This document shows positions 18,102 through 27,676 of a stretch of DNA of 64,000 nt, piece after piece. Origin of the DNA: Halomonas getboli (lineage in GTDB: Bacteria > Pseudomonadota > Gammaproteobacteria > Pseudomonadales > Halomonadaceae); the NCBI RefSeq assembly GCF_023094245.1, contig NZ_JALMEW010000002.1, positions 372,001 to 436,000 on the forward strand, written 5' to 3'. The first letter of the stretch is position 1; each line of letters begins with the position of its first letter. The position numbers and the translations under genes are program-made. The notes below the pieces were generated by a model that saw nothing but the letters and a program-made list of their open reading frames with translations, did no database searches and was not told where the DNA came from.

Positions 18102-19586
18102 TTACGGGGCCAGCGGGCCGGGACGGGGCAGCTCGAGGCGAACCACCAGCCCGCCACCGGGGGGATCGAGCAGCCGCAGTCGTCCGCCATGGGCCTCGAG
18201 GATGTGCCGGGCGATGCCCAGCCCCAGGCCGCTGCCGCCGGTATGCCGGCTGCGCGACGGTTCCAGCCGCACGAAGGGCTCGAAGACCCGCTCGCGCTGG
18301 TCCACCGGAATGCCCGGACCATGGTCGCGGATATCGAGGCGCAGCGCTTGCGCGTCGTCCGTCAGGCGCACCTCGGCCCGCCGCCCGTAGAAGACGGCGT
18401 TCTCCAGCAGGTTGGCCAGGCAGCGCTTGAACGCCAGCGGCTTGACGGCCAGCGGCGCCGCCTCGCCCTCGACGGTGACCTCGCCGCCCTGCAGACGCAG
18501 CTCGCCGGCCAGCTCGTCGATCAGCGCCCGCGGCGCGACGGCGGCGACCTCCTCGTGCATGTCGAGCCCCTTGACCGAGTCCAGCGCGCCTCTCACCAGC
18601 CGATCGAGCTCGTCGAGGGAGGCGCAGAAACGCTCGCGCTGGGTCGGGTCGTCGAGCATCTCGGCACGCAGCCGCAGGCGGGTGATCGGGGTCTTGAGAT
18701 CGTGAGAGATCGCCGAGAACAGCCGCTCGCGCTCCTCCAACTGGTGTCGAATGCGCCGCTGCATGCGATTGAAGGCCGCCGCCGAGGCGGCGACCTCCCG
18801 CGGCCCGCCCTCGCCGAGCGGCGGCGCATCCAGATCGTCGCCGAGGCGTCGCGCCGCCCTGGCCAGCCGCGCCAGGGTCCGCGTGGCGCTGCGAATGCCC
18901 AGCCACGACAGGCCGATCACGGTGAGCAGCACCATCAGCAGCACGAACAGGCGATCCGCCGACAGCCAGTGACGCGCGTCCAGCCCCTCCGGCACCGGCA
19001 GCAGGGTGGCCACATAGAGCCACTGGTCGGCCTCCAGGGGGAGCTGCACCACCAGGATCGGCTGCGTCGGCGGCGCCGTCAGCAGGCTGTGCTGCCCCCA
19101 GCGCGGCGGCAGGTCGCGCAGCGGCACCTCGTTATTGAGCAGCCGCAGGGTGCCGGGTTCGGAGAAGGCCACCAGGGCGTCGGTAACGCCGAGTTCGGCG
19201 CGCAGCACTGCATGGAAATTGTCGATCACCAGCCGCGCCTCGGGCCCTCCACCGGCGTCGGCCACGGCGATGCGGTGATCGTTGACGCTGACGAAGAAAC
19301 GCGTGCCGCCCATGTCGCGCAGCTGGTCGAGCACGATATGGCGATAGCCATAGGGCAGCGAGCGGAAGAAGCGCACCGTGGAGGCGACGCTATAGGCGAT
19401 ATCGCGCGACAGCTCGTCGAGTCGGGCGAGCCGGCCGTCGCGCACCTGTGTCGTCCAGATGGCATAGCTGGCCAGCTGGGCGCCGAGCACCCCCACCAGC
19501 ATGATCAGCAGGAAACGGCCGCGCAGCGTGCGCGGCAGCCAGCGCGCCAGCCGCCGCCGGCCGCGCCGCCAGACACCCCGACTCAC
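18102..19586 (-). CDS. Two-component sensor histidine kinase (GtrS-like)
   Basis: A 494-residue inner-membrane kinase. A first membrane helix (about residues 25-45, FLLIMLVGVLGAQLASYAIW), a periplasmic sensor domain of about 160 residues, a second helix near 215-235, and a HAMP region (TLARLARAARRLGDDL) come in order. The phospho-acceptor His, at about residue 293, lies in ISHDLKTPITRLRLR; the ATPase shows NLLENAVFYG, DHGPGIP and GGSGLGLGIAR. Its start overlaps the response regulator stop by four bases. Because the next genes are a sugar isomerase and a sugar ABC importer, it probably corresponds to Pseudomonas GtrS, which controls glucose uptake. The ligand is inferred, not seen. Confidence 0.87.
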   Translation of the reverse strand: MSRGVWRRGRRRLARWLPRTLRGRFLLIMLVGVLGAQLASYAIWTTQVRDGRLARLDELSRDIAYSVASTVRFFRSLPYGYRHIVLDQLRDMGGTRFFVSVNDHRIAVADAGGGPEARLVIDNFHAVLRAELGVTDALVAFSEPGTLRLLNNEVPLRDLPPRWGQHSLLTAPPTQPILVVQLPLEADQWLYVATLLPVPEGLDARHWLSADRLFVLLMVLLTVIGLSWLGIRSATRTLARLARAARRLGDDLDAPPLGEGGPREVAASAAAFNRMQRRIRHQLEERERLFSAISHDLKTPITRLRLRAEMLDDPTQRERFCASLDELDRLVRGALDSVKGLDMHEEVAAVAPRALIDELAGELRLQGGEVTVEGEAAPLAVKPLAFKRCLANLLENAVFYGRRAEVRLTDDAQALRLDIRDHGPGIPVDQRERVFEPFVRLEPSRSRHTGGSGLGLGIARHILEAHGGRLRLLDPPGGGLVVRLELPRPGPLAP

Positions 19587-20308
19587 GCGATCACGTCCAC
19601 CCGGGTCGCCAGCACGTAGCCCGCGCCGCGCACGGTGCGAATCAGCGCCGAGTGCTGGGCATCCTCGCCTAGCCGCTGGCGCAGCCGGCAGACGTGCACG
19701 TCGATGGAACGATCCAGCGGCGGCGCCGGACGCCCGCGGGTCAGGTCGAACAGGACATCTCGCGACAGCACCTTCTCGGGGTGATCGAGGAAGGCCTGCA
19801 GCAGCGTGAAGTCGGCGCCGGAGAGAGCGCTGCGCGCGCCACCGGCGTCGATCAGCTCACGGGTGATGCGGTCCAGCCGCCAGTCGCCGAAGGCCACTAC
19901 CCGGGCCCGCGCCGGGGCGACCGCCGGCTCACGGGGCCGGCAGCGCCGCAGTACCGCCTTGACCCGAGCCAGCAGCTCGCGGGGATTGAAGGGCTTGCCC
20001 AGATAGTCGTCGGCGCCGAGCTCGAGGCCGAGGATCCGGTCGGTCTCGTCGGGGCTGGCGGTCAGCATGATGATCGGCAGCTCGCCGTCGCGGCGCACCT
20101 CGCGACAGATCGCGAAGCCGTCGTCGCCGGGCAGCATCAGATCGACGATCAGCAGGTCGGGCGCCTCGCTGGCGAGCAGCTCGCGCAGCGCCACGGCGTC
20201 CTCCGCCACCAGGGCGCGATAGCCGTGCCGGCCCAGATAGTCGGCCAGCAGGTCGCGAATCTCCGGGTCGTCGTCGACCACGATCAGGGTAGCGGCGGGA
20301 GTCGTCAT
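19583..20308 (-). CDS. OmpR-family response regulator (GltR-like)
   Basis: A 241-residue regulator. The receiver domain has the acidic pocket VVDDDPE, the phospho-acceptor Asp56 in LIVDLMLPGDDG, the conserved Thr in IIMLTASPDE and the Lys in DDYLGKPFNPREL. A winged-helix DNA-binding domain follows, with DVHVCRLRQRLGED and IRTVRGAGYVL. It is transcribed first and coupled to the sensor kinase gene by an ATGA overlap. By analogy with GltR-GtrS of Pseudomonas it is expected to control the adjacent sugar import operon. The start MTTPAA is the first that gives the usual length and has AAGGTG upstream. Confidence 0.88.
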   Translation of the reverse strand: MTTPAATLIVVDDDPEIRDLLADYLGRHGYRALVAEDAVALRELLASEAPDLLIVDLMLPGDDGFAICREVRRDGELPIIMLTASPDETDRILGLELGADDYLGKPFNPRELLARVKAVLRRCRPREPAVAPARARVVAFGDWRLDRITRELIDAGGARSALSGADFTLLQAFLDHPEKVLSRDVLFDLTRGRPAPPLDRSIDVHVCRLRQRLGEDAQHSALIRTVRGAGYVLATRVDVIA

Positions 20309-20385
20309 GCCAGACACCTTACCCGCGCCGCCGTCGTCGGGCGATACCACCATCGTGGCAACGCCCGCCTCGCACCCGCGCCGGC

Positions 20386-21183
20386 CTAGAGGGCGAATCG
20401 CTCGGCCAGATGCCGTGCCACGGCCGCCTCGGCGTGATGGCCGATGCGCCGTGCCTCGGGCAGGCGCGCGTCCAGCTCGGGGTGGCCGTTGGCCATGATG
20501 TGGGCCTCGCCGGCCAGCGCCAGCATCTCGGTGTCGTTGAGGTTGTCGCCGAACGCCAGGCAGCGCCCGGCGGGCAGGTCGAGCCGTTCGAGCAGCGCCG
20601 TCAGCGCGGTGCCCTTGTTGACGCCCTCGGCCATGATCTCCAGCGAGTTACCCATGGAATAGGTGACGTGCAGTCGCTTGCCGGCGCGGCGACGCACCTC
20701 GCCCTCGAGCTCGGCCAGGTGCCCGGGCTCGCCGATGTAGAGCACCTTGCCCACGCCCTCGGCGGCCAGCCGCTCGGGCGCCACCACCCGATAGCCGAAG
20801 CCGGTGTGGGCGTGCAGCGCCAGCAGCCTCGGCGCCTCGGCGTCGATCACCCACTCGTCATCGTGGTAGAGGTTGAGGCGCACGGCGTCGGGGCGCGGCA
20901 GGTCGATCAGCGCGCGGGCCAGCTCGACCGGCAGGTGGCGCGCCACGATCAGGGTGTCATCCGGGGCGTGGGTATAGGCGCCGTTGGTGCTGATGATATG
21001 GGCATCCACGCCCAGGCGGTCGCGAAACGCCAAGATGTCGCGATAGTGGCGCCCCGAGGCCAGGGCGATGTGGTGCCCGCGCGCCGCCAGGGCGCGCAGG
21101 GTGGCCACGGTGTCGTCCGCCAAGGCGTGATCCGCCCCGAGCAGGGTGCCGTCGAGGTCGCTGACGATGAGATGGGCCGACAT
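20386..21183 (-). CDS. HAD-superfamily Cof-type sugar phosphatase
   Basis: A 265-residue cytoplasmic phosphatase of the haloacid dehalogenase superfamily, Cof/YbjI-like (IIB). Motif I is LIVSDLDGTLLG, with the nucleophile and acid/base Asp. Motif II is around ALASGRHYRDI, the Lys of motif III is in GVNKGTALTALL, and motif IV is CLAFGDNLNDTEML. These enzymes dephosphorylate sugar phosphates, PLP or FMN, so the substrate is open. The start at MSAHLIV is preceded by GGAGGG. It lies 89 bases beyond nagE on the same strand and may be a distal member of the GlcNAc operon, or a separate gene. Confidence 0.85.
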   Translation of the reverse strand: MSAHLIVSDLDGTLLGADHALADDTVATLRALAARGHHIALASGRHYRDILAFRDRLGVDAHIISTNGAYTHAPDDTLIVARHLPVELARALIDLPRPDAVRLNLYHDDEWVIDAEAPRLLALHAHTGFGYRVVAPERLAAEGVGKVLYIGEPGHLAELEGEVRRRAGKRLHVTYSMGNSLEIMAEGVNKGTALTALLERLDLPAGRCLAFGDNLNDTEMLALAGEAHIMANGHPELDARLPEARRIGHHAEAAVARHLAERFAL

Positions 21184-21272
21184 GGGCGGCGCCCTCCGCT
21201 GACAAGAGTGTGCGCCCATTCTACCAGCCCCGGAGGCGTCGCTCGCGGTCGCGCGGCGCCCCCGGAGCGGGC

Positions 21273-22964
21273 TCAGCCGGCGTTCAGCGCGCGGGCCAGC
21301 GGCGTGGCCTGGTCGCCGACCACCAGGTGCCAGGCGCCCTGCCCCAGCGACTGGCGTCCCCGACAGCCCAGGGCCTCGAGGGCCGCGACGTCCAGCCGGG
21401 CCTCGTCGGCCAGCTCGACGCGCAGCCGGCTATGGGCCAGGGCCTCCAGGCGACGCAGGTTGTCCGCCCCGCCCAGCGCCTCGCGCCAGCGGCCGACTCG
21501 CTCGGCGTCCGGCGCCGGCACCGTCTCGGCGGCGACCGATGAGGCGTCGCCCGGCGAGGCATCGCCGGGGGCGGCCACGCCCTCGGCCGCCAGGGCGACA
21601 CGAATCTCATCGGCCACGCCGTCGGCGATCGGACCGAGGATCACCTGCAGGCCTCCTCCGCCCAGCTTGAGCACGCCGCGGGCCCCCAGCCCCTTGAGGG
21701 ATGCTTCATCGATCGCCTCGGCATCGGCGAGCACCAGCCGCAGCCGGGTGGTGCAGGCGCCGACGCTCTGCAGGTTGCTCGCCCCGCCGAGGGCGGCGAC
21801 AAAGGCCGGCCCACGCTCACCGGCGGCCGTCGGCGCCGCCTTGGCGGCCTCAACCTCGGGCTCACGGCCCGGCGTCGGCAGATCGAAGCGCACGATGGCC
21901 CAGCGAAACACCATGTAGTAGAGGGCGGCGTAGGCCAGTCCCACCGGCAGCATCAGCCAGCCGTGGGTCGACAGTCCGTAGGACAGTGCATAGTCGAAGG
22001 CGCCGGCAGAGAAGGTGAAGCCGAGCTTGACGTCCAGCCACTGCATCAGGGCCATGGACACCCCGGTCATCACCGCATGGAAGCCATAGAGCAGTGGCGC
22101 CAGGAACATGAAGGTGAACTCGATGGGCTCGGTCACCCCGGTCAGGAAGGCGGTCAGCGCCAGCGACATCAGCAGGCCCCCCACCTGAGCGCGTCGCGAC
22201 CGGGGCGCGGCGTGGTACATGGCCAGCGCCGCCGCCGGCAGGCCGAACATCATCACCGGGAAGAAGCCGGCCATGAAGCCCCCGGCGGAGGGGTCGCCGG
22301 CAAAGAAACGGTTGAGGTCGCCGGTGGCACCGTCGAAGCTGCCGAACACGAACCACACGAAGCTGTTGAGCACGTGGTGCAGGCCGGTGACGATCAGCAG
22401 CCGGTTCAGCGCGCCGTAGACGAACTTGCCGAGCGCTCCGGCCTCGATCAGCCAGTGGCCCAGGCCATCGATGCCGGACTGGATGACCGGCCAGGCCCAG
22501 CCGAAGACGATGCCGAGCCCTACCGCCGCCAGCCCGGTGGCGATGGGCACGAAACGCCGACCGCCGAAGAAGGCCAGGTAGTCCGGCAGCTGGATCGCCT
22601 TGTAGCGGTTGTAGAGCAGCCCCGCCACGCTGCCGATGATCACCCCGGCGAGCACTCCCATGTTGATGTCGGGGTTGAGAGTCTTGAGCACGGCGTCCAG
22701 CACCAGGTAGCCGATCACCCCGGCCAGGCCGGCGGCACCGTTGCTGTCGTCGGCGAAGCCCACCGCCAGGCCGATGGCGAAGATCAGCGCCAGGTTGGCG
22801 AAGATGGCATTGCCGGCCTCGGCGACGAAGGCGATGTCGAGCAGGTCCGGCTGGCCCAGGCGCAGCAGCAGGCCGGCCACCGGCAACACGGCGATGGGCA
22901 GCATCAGCGAGCGGCCGAGCCGTTGCAGGCCGGCCATGAGTCGGGAACCGAGGGTGGTGCTCAT
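21273..22964 (-). CDS. nagE: N-acetylglucosamine-specific PTS EIICB, with an extra degenerate EIIB domain
   Basis: A 563-residue PTS permease. The EIIC transport domain (about 1-380) has the glucose/GlcNAc-class features GLHHVLNSFVWFVFG, GFFPVMMFGLPAAALAMYH and TGVTEPIEFTFMFLAPLLY. A catalytic EIIB domain follows with the phosphocysteine Cys404 in ACTTRLRL (E. coli NagE uses Cys412). After a short alanine/proline linker, a second EIIB-like domain begins near residue 495 with ALGGADNLRRLEALAHSRLRV, but its Cys position is replaced. EIIA is not here but in the upstream gene. Its start overlaps that gene's stop by four bases, and AGAGGATG is the ribosome-binding site. It brings in GlcNAc as GlcNAc-6-phosphate. 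Confidence 0.88.
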   Translation of the reverse strand: MSTTLGSRLMAGLQRLGRSLMLPIAVLPVAGLLLRLGQPDLLDIAFVAEAGNAIFANLALIFAIGLAVGFADDSNGAAGLAGVIGYLVLDAVLKTLNPDINMGVLAGVIIGSVAGLLYNRYKAIQLPDYLAFFGGRRFVPIATGLAAVGLGIVFGWAWPVIQSGIDGLGHWLIEAGALGKFVYGALNRLLIVTGLHHVLNSFVWFVFGSFDGATGDLNRFFAGDPSAGGFMAGFFPVMMFGLPAAALAMYHAAPRSRRAQVGGLLMSLALTAFLTGVTEPIEFTFMFLAPLLYGFHAVMTGVSMALMQWLDVKLGFTFSAGAFDYALSYGLSTHGWLMLPVGLAYAALYYMVFRWAIVRFDLPTPGREPEVEAAKAAPTAAGERGPAFVAALGGASNLQSVGACTTRLRLVLADAEAIDEASLKGLGARGVLKLGGGGLQVILGPIADGVADEIRVALAAEGVAAPGDASPGDASSVAAETVPAPDAERVGRWREALGGADNLRRLEALAHSRLRVELADEARLDVAALEALGCRGRQSLGQGAWHLVVGDQATPLARALNAG

Positions 22965-25498
22965 GAGGGCATCCTCTCGTGAGTTGTTGTTGTGGTGGTG
23001 GCTTGCGCGTCGAACCATCCCGCCAGGCGCTCGCGCACCGCGGCGGCGTCGTCGAGGGCCAGCAGCTCGGGGATCGTCCCGGCAAGGGCCGCGACGTCCA
23101 GGCGACGCAGCGCGGCCTTGATCGCCGGGACCCGGGCCGGCTCCACCGAGAGCTCGTCGACGCCCAGCGCCGCCAGCAGCGGCGCGGCCAGATCGTCGCC
23201 GGCGGCGGCGCCGCACACCCCGACCGGACAGCGCCCGGCGGCGCCCTCCACGGTGGTGTGGATCAGCGTCAGTACCGCCGGATGCAGCACGTCGGCGCGG
23301 GCCGCCAGCCCGGGATCCTCGCGATCCATGGCCAGGGTGTACTGGGTCAGGTCATTGGTGCCGATGGACAGGAAGTCGGCCTCGGCGGCGAGACGCCGGG
23401 CACACAGGGCCGCGCTCGGCACCTCGATCATGGCGCCCAGCGCCGGCAGTCGGATCACGCCCAGCCCCTCGGCGAGACGCTCGAGGCGCTCGCGCACCCG
23501 GGCCAGCTCGCCGGCATCGCCGATCATCGGCACCATGATGCGCACCCGCTCCGGGGCCGTGACGCCGAGCAGCGCGCGCAGCTGGGCATCGAGCAGTTCG
23601 GGATGACTCTCCCACAGCCGCGAGCCGCGCAGGCCCAGCGCCGGGTTGGGCGCCTGGGGCAGGCGCAGGTAAGGCAGCTGCTTGTCGGCGCCGATATCCA
23701 GGGTGCGGATGATCACCGGCTTGCCGCCCAGGGCGTCCACCGCGGCCTGGTACTCGCCGCGCTGGTCGGTCTCGCTGGGTGCCGCGGACCGTTCGAGGAA
23801 CAGGAACTCGCTGCGCATCAGGCCGATGCCGTCGGCGCCCGCCTCGGCGGCCAGCCGCGCCTCGTCGGCGGAGCCGATATTGGCGCCCACCTCGATCTCG
23901 CGACCGTCGCGGGTGACGGCCGACTCATGGGCGGCGGCCCGCTCCCGGGCGGCGCGTTCGGCGCGCTCGGCGATGGCCGCCTCGACTTCGGCCAGGCGCG
24001 CGGCGCTCGGTGCCGGCTCGAGCCGCCCGGCTTCGGCATCGAGCACGGCCCGCTCGCCGTCGAGCTCGCCGATGCACTGGCCCATGGCCACCAGGCAGGG
24101 AATCCCGCGGGCCCGGGCCAGGATCGCCACGTGGGAGGTGGTACCGCCGGCGGCGAGACACAGCCCGGCCGGGCGGGCCTCGGCCAGGGCCACCAGCTCC
24201 GAGGGGGTGAGATCCCCGGCGAGCACGATGGCCCCGGCGGGCACCTCGGGCACTGACGCCTCGGCCTCGGCGAACTCGGCCATCACCCGGCGCTGCAGGT
24301 CGCGCAGATCGGCGACGCGTCCGGCGAGCAGCGGGTTGCCACTGCCGGCCAGGCGCTCGGCCTCGGCGTCCAGTGCCTCACGCCAGGCCTGTCCGGCGCT
24401 GCGGCCCGCGGCGAGACGATCGTCTGCCGCCCGGCGCAGGTCGGGATCCTCCAGCCAGGCCTGGTGGGCGGCGAAGATATCCGCCTCGGCCTCCTGACCG
24501 GCCGCCCGGGCGCGCCGATACTCGGCATCGAGGGCGTCGCCCACCGTTTCCAGGGCTCGGGTCAGGCGCGACGCCTCGACCGACTGGCCCTCGCCGTCCC
24601 GCGGCACCCGCGGCAGCGCCGGGGTGTAGGCAACCAGCGGGCCGATCGCCAGGCCGGCGCTGGCTACCAGGCCGGGATACTGGCCGTCGGTGACTTCGGC
24701 GAGGCTCGCCTGAGGTGCCGGGGCAGGCTCGGCGGCCTCGGGCGTGGTCAGCAGCCGCTGGGCGGCGTCCAGGGCCGCCTCGGCCCGCTCGCCCCGCGCC
24801 GTCAGCGTCAGCGACGTGCCCTCCACGCCCCCCAGGTTCATCAACGCGCTGAGACTGTCGGCGGCGGCCTCGTCCTGCGCCGCGGCGACCGTCAGGCTCA
24901 CCGCATGTTCCCGGGCAATGGCGCGCAGCCGCGCGGCAGGCCGGGCGTGCAGGCCGGCGGCCAGCGCCAGGACCAGCTCGCGAGAGCGGGTCGGCCCGTC
25001 GGCCACGGCGGCCGCCGCGTGCTGCTGCGTCGGGACCAGGGTCAGCAGCGCGTCGCCCTGGGCCACGTGCTGCCCGCTGGCCCGCTCGACCGGCGCAAGC
25101 CGGAAGCCGGCGGGCTCGGTGACCACCAGCGGGGTGATCAGGGCCTTGGCCCGCCGCGCCAGCAGGTCGGGGGCGAAGCGACACAGCGGCTGGCCGGCGG
25201 CCACCCGATCGCCGGTCGTGACGACCAGTTCGATGCCCTCGCCGTCCAGTTCGACGGTATCCAGGCCCAGGTGCAGCAGCAGCTCGACGCCCTCGGCGGT
25301 GCGCAGGGTCACGGCATGGCGAGTCCGGGCACACTGCACCACTTCGCCGTCGCAGGGGGCATGCAGGGTGTCGCCCAGGGGATCCAGGGCGACGCCCTCG
25401 CCCAGCGCTCGGCCGGCGAAGACCGGGTCCGGCACCGCGTCCAGGGACAGCAGCACGCCGTCGCACGGCGCCTGCAGGATCAGGGATGGGGTAGGCAT
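22961..25498 (-). CDS. nagF: PTS fusion protein EIIA-HPr-EI (NagF/PtsF-like)
   Basis: An 845-residue cytoplasmic phosphotransferase carrying the entire soluble chain for GlcNAc uptake. EIIA (about 1-155) has His61 and the active His76 in LLLHLGLDTVEL, HPr (about 170-260) has His184 in LHARPAARL, and Enzyme I (about 280-835) has the phosphohistidine His456 in GGTTSHVAILARARGIP, then MRSEFLFLER and SIGTNDLTQYTLAMDRED. Phosphate would pass from PEP to EI, HPr, EIIA and then NagE. The same fusion and order occur in the Pseudomonas aeruginosa nag cluster. The C-terminus ends in a poly-threonine tail whose codons form a CA-repeat just before the nagE ribosome-binding site. The start MPTPS is preferred because GTGGAG lies eight bases upstream. 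Confidence 0.88.
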   Translation of the reverse strand: MPTPSLILQAPCDGVLLSLDAVPDPVFAGRALGEGVALDPLGDTLHAPCDGEVVQCARTRHAVTLRTAEGVELLLHLGLDTVELDGEGIELVVTTGDRVAAGQPLCRFAPDLLARRAKALITPLVVTEPAGFRLAPVERASGQHVAQGDALLTLVPTQQHAAAAVADGPTRSRELVLALAAGLHARPAARLRAIAREHAVSLTVAAAQDEAAADSLSALMNLGGVEGTSLTLTARGERAEAALDAAQRLLTTPEAAEPAPAPQASLAEVTDGQYPGLVASAGLAIGPLVAYTPALPRVPRDGEGQSVEASRLTRALETVGDALDAEYRRARAAGQEAEADIFAAHQAWLEDPDLRRAADDRLAAGRSAGQAWREALDAEAERLAGSGNPLLAGRVADLRDLQRRVMAEFAEAEASVPEVPAGAIVLAGDLTPSELVALAEARPAGLCLAAGGTTSHVAILARARGIPCLVAMGQCIGELDGERAVLDAEAGRLEPAPSAARLAEVEAAIAERAERAARERAAAHESAVTRDGREIEVGANIGSADEARLAAEAGADGIGLMRSEFLFLERSAAPSETDQRGEYQAAVDALGGKPVIIRTLDIGADKQLPYLRLPQAPNPALGLRGSRLWESHPELLDAQLRALLGVTAPERVRIMVPMIGDAGELARVRERLERLAEGLGVIRLPALGAMIEVPSAALCARRLAAEADFLSIGTNDLTQYTLAMDREDPGLAARADVLHPAVLTLIHTTVEGAAGRCPVGVCGAAAGDDLAAPLLAALGVDELSVEPARVPAIKAALRRLDVAALAGTIPELLALDDAAAVRERLAGWFDAQATTTTTTHERMPS

Positions 25499-25553
25499 GG
25501 AAGTCTCCACGGAGTTGTTATTGTGCTCGACGGCGGCATTCGACGCCCGGTGA

Positions 25554-26547
25554 TCAGGCGGTGAGCGTCACCTTGCGTAGATGCCGCGGATGATCCGGAT
25601 CGCTGCCTCTGGCCGCGGCGAGCCCTGCCGCCATGGTGTAGAAGCTCTGGATCACCGACAGCGGCTGCAGGTCGTCGTGGCCGGCGTCGACGAGCGTCAG
25701 GTGACGCCGGGAGACGCCCGCATCCGCGGCCAGCAGCACCTGGGCACCCACGCCCTCGAGCCACTCGGCCAGCTCCAGCAGCCCCGCCTGCTCGGGGCCC
25801 GGCGGCGCGAACACCAGCACCGGATAGCCTTCCTCGATCAACGCCATGGGACCGTGGCGCACCTCGGCTCCGCTGAACGGCTCGGCCTGAAGGGTGCAGG
25901 TTTCCTTGAGCTTGAGAGCCGCCTCCTGGGCCACCGCCAGCCCCGGGCCGCGGCCGATCACCATCATCCGCTCGACACCGACCAACGCCTCGACGGCCGG
26001 CGTCCAGTCCTGCTCGGCGGCCTCCACGAGTCGCTCGGGCAGCGCCTGTAGCGCCGCGAGAAGCCGCTCGTCGCCGGCCCAGTGGCCGACCAGCTGGGCG
26101 CCGGCGGACAGCGTCGCCATATAACTCTTGGTCGCCGCCACGCTGCGCTCCTCTCCAGCGAACAGCGCCACCTCGTCGTCGCTGGCGGCCCCCAGCGGCG
26201 ACTGGGGAGTGTTGACCAGCGCCAGGGTGCGGGCCCCACCGGCGGCCATAGCACGCTGAGCGTCGATCAGGTCGGGGCTCTGGCCCGACTGGGAGATCGC
26301 CACCGCCAGCTGGCCGGACAGCCGCCAGGGAGCATCGGACAGCGACGGCGGCAGGGAGGCGACCGGGATACCCAGGTGCTTCATGATCAGATACGCCAGA
26401 TAGGCCGCAGCATGATCCGAACTGCCGCGCGCCACGGTCAGAGCACCATGCGGTGGCGCCTCACGCAGACGAGCGCCCAGATAGGCCAGGACCTCGGCAT
26501 TGCGCTGCAGCTGGCCGCGGATCCGCTCGGGGGCGTTGCGGGCTTCA

Positions 26548-26564
<17 letters not shown>
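25554..26564 (-). CDS. Glucosamine-6-phosphate deaminase, SIS-domain type (NagB-II)
   Basis: A 336-residue protein with two sugar isomerase (SIS) domains: ALTVARGSSDHAAAYLAYL and LAVAISQSGQSPDLIDAQR in the first, MMVIGRGPGLAVAQEAALKLKET and AEPFSGAEVRHGPMALIEEG in the second. It lacks the N-terminal glutaminase domain of GlmS, which marks it as the NagB-II type deaminase that converts GlcN-6-phosphate to fructose-6-phosphate and ammonia. It completes the catabolic path between NagA and glycolysis. The start overlaps the nagA end by 17 bases and has AAGGAGAATT upstream. Confidence 0.87.
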
Positions 26565-27666
<1,102 letters not shown>

Positions 27667-27676
27667 GGTGAGGGTC

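Noticed and set aside
21184..21272. A terminator between nagE and the Cof-type phosphatase
   Set aside because: GC-rich sequence is present but I found no clean hairpin with a T-tract, so operon membership of the phosphatase is left open.
22980..23000. Triplet-repeat (microsatellite) instability in the CA repeat at the nagF end
   Set aside because: The repeat is short and interrupted, and the protein frame and nagE coupling remain intact; a leader function explains it better.
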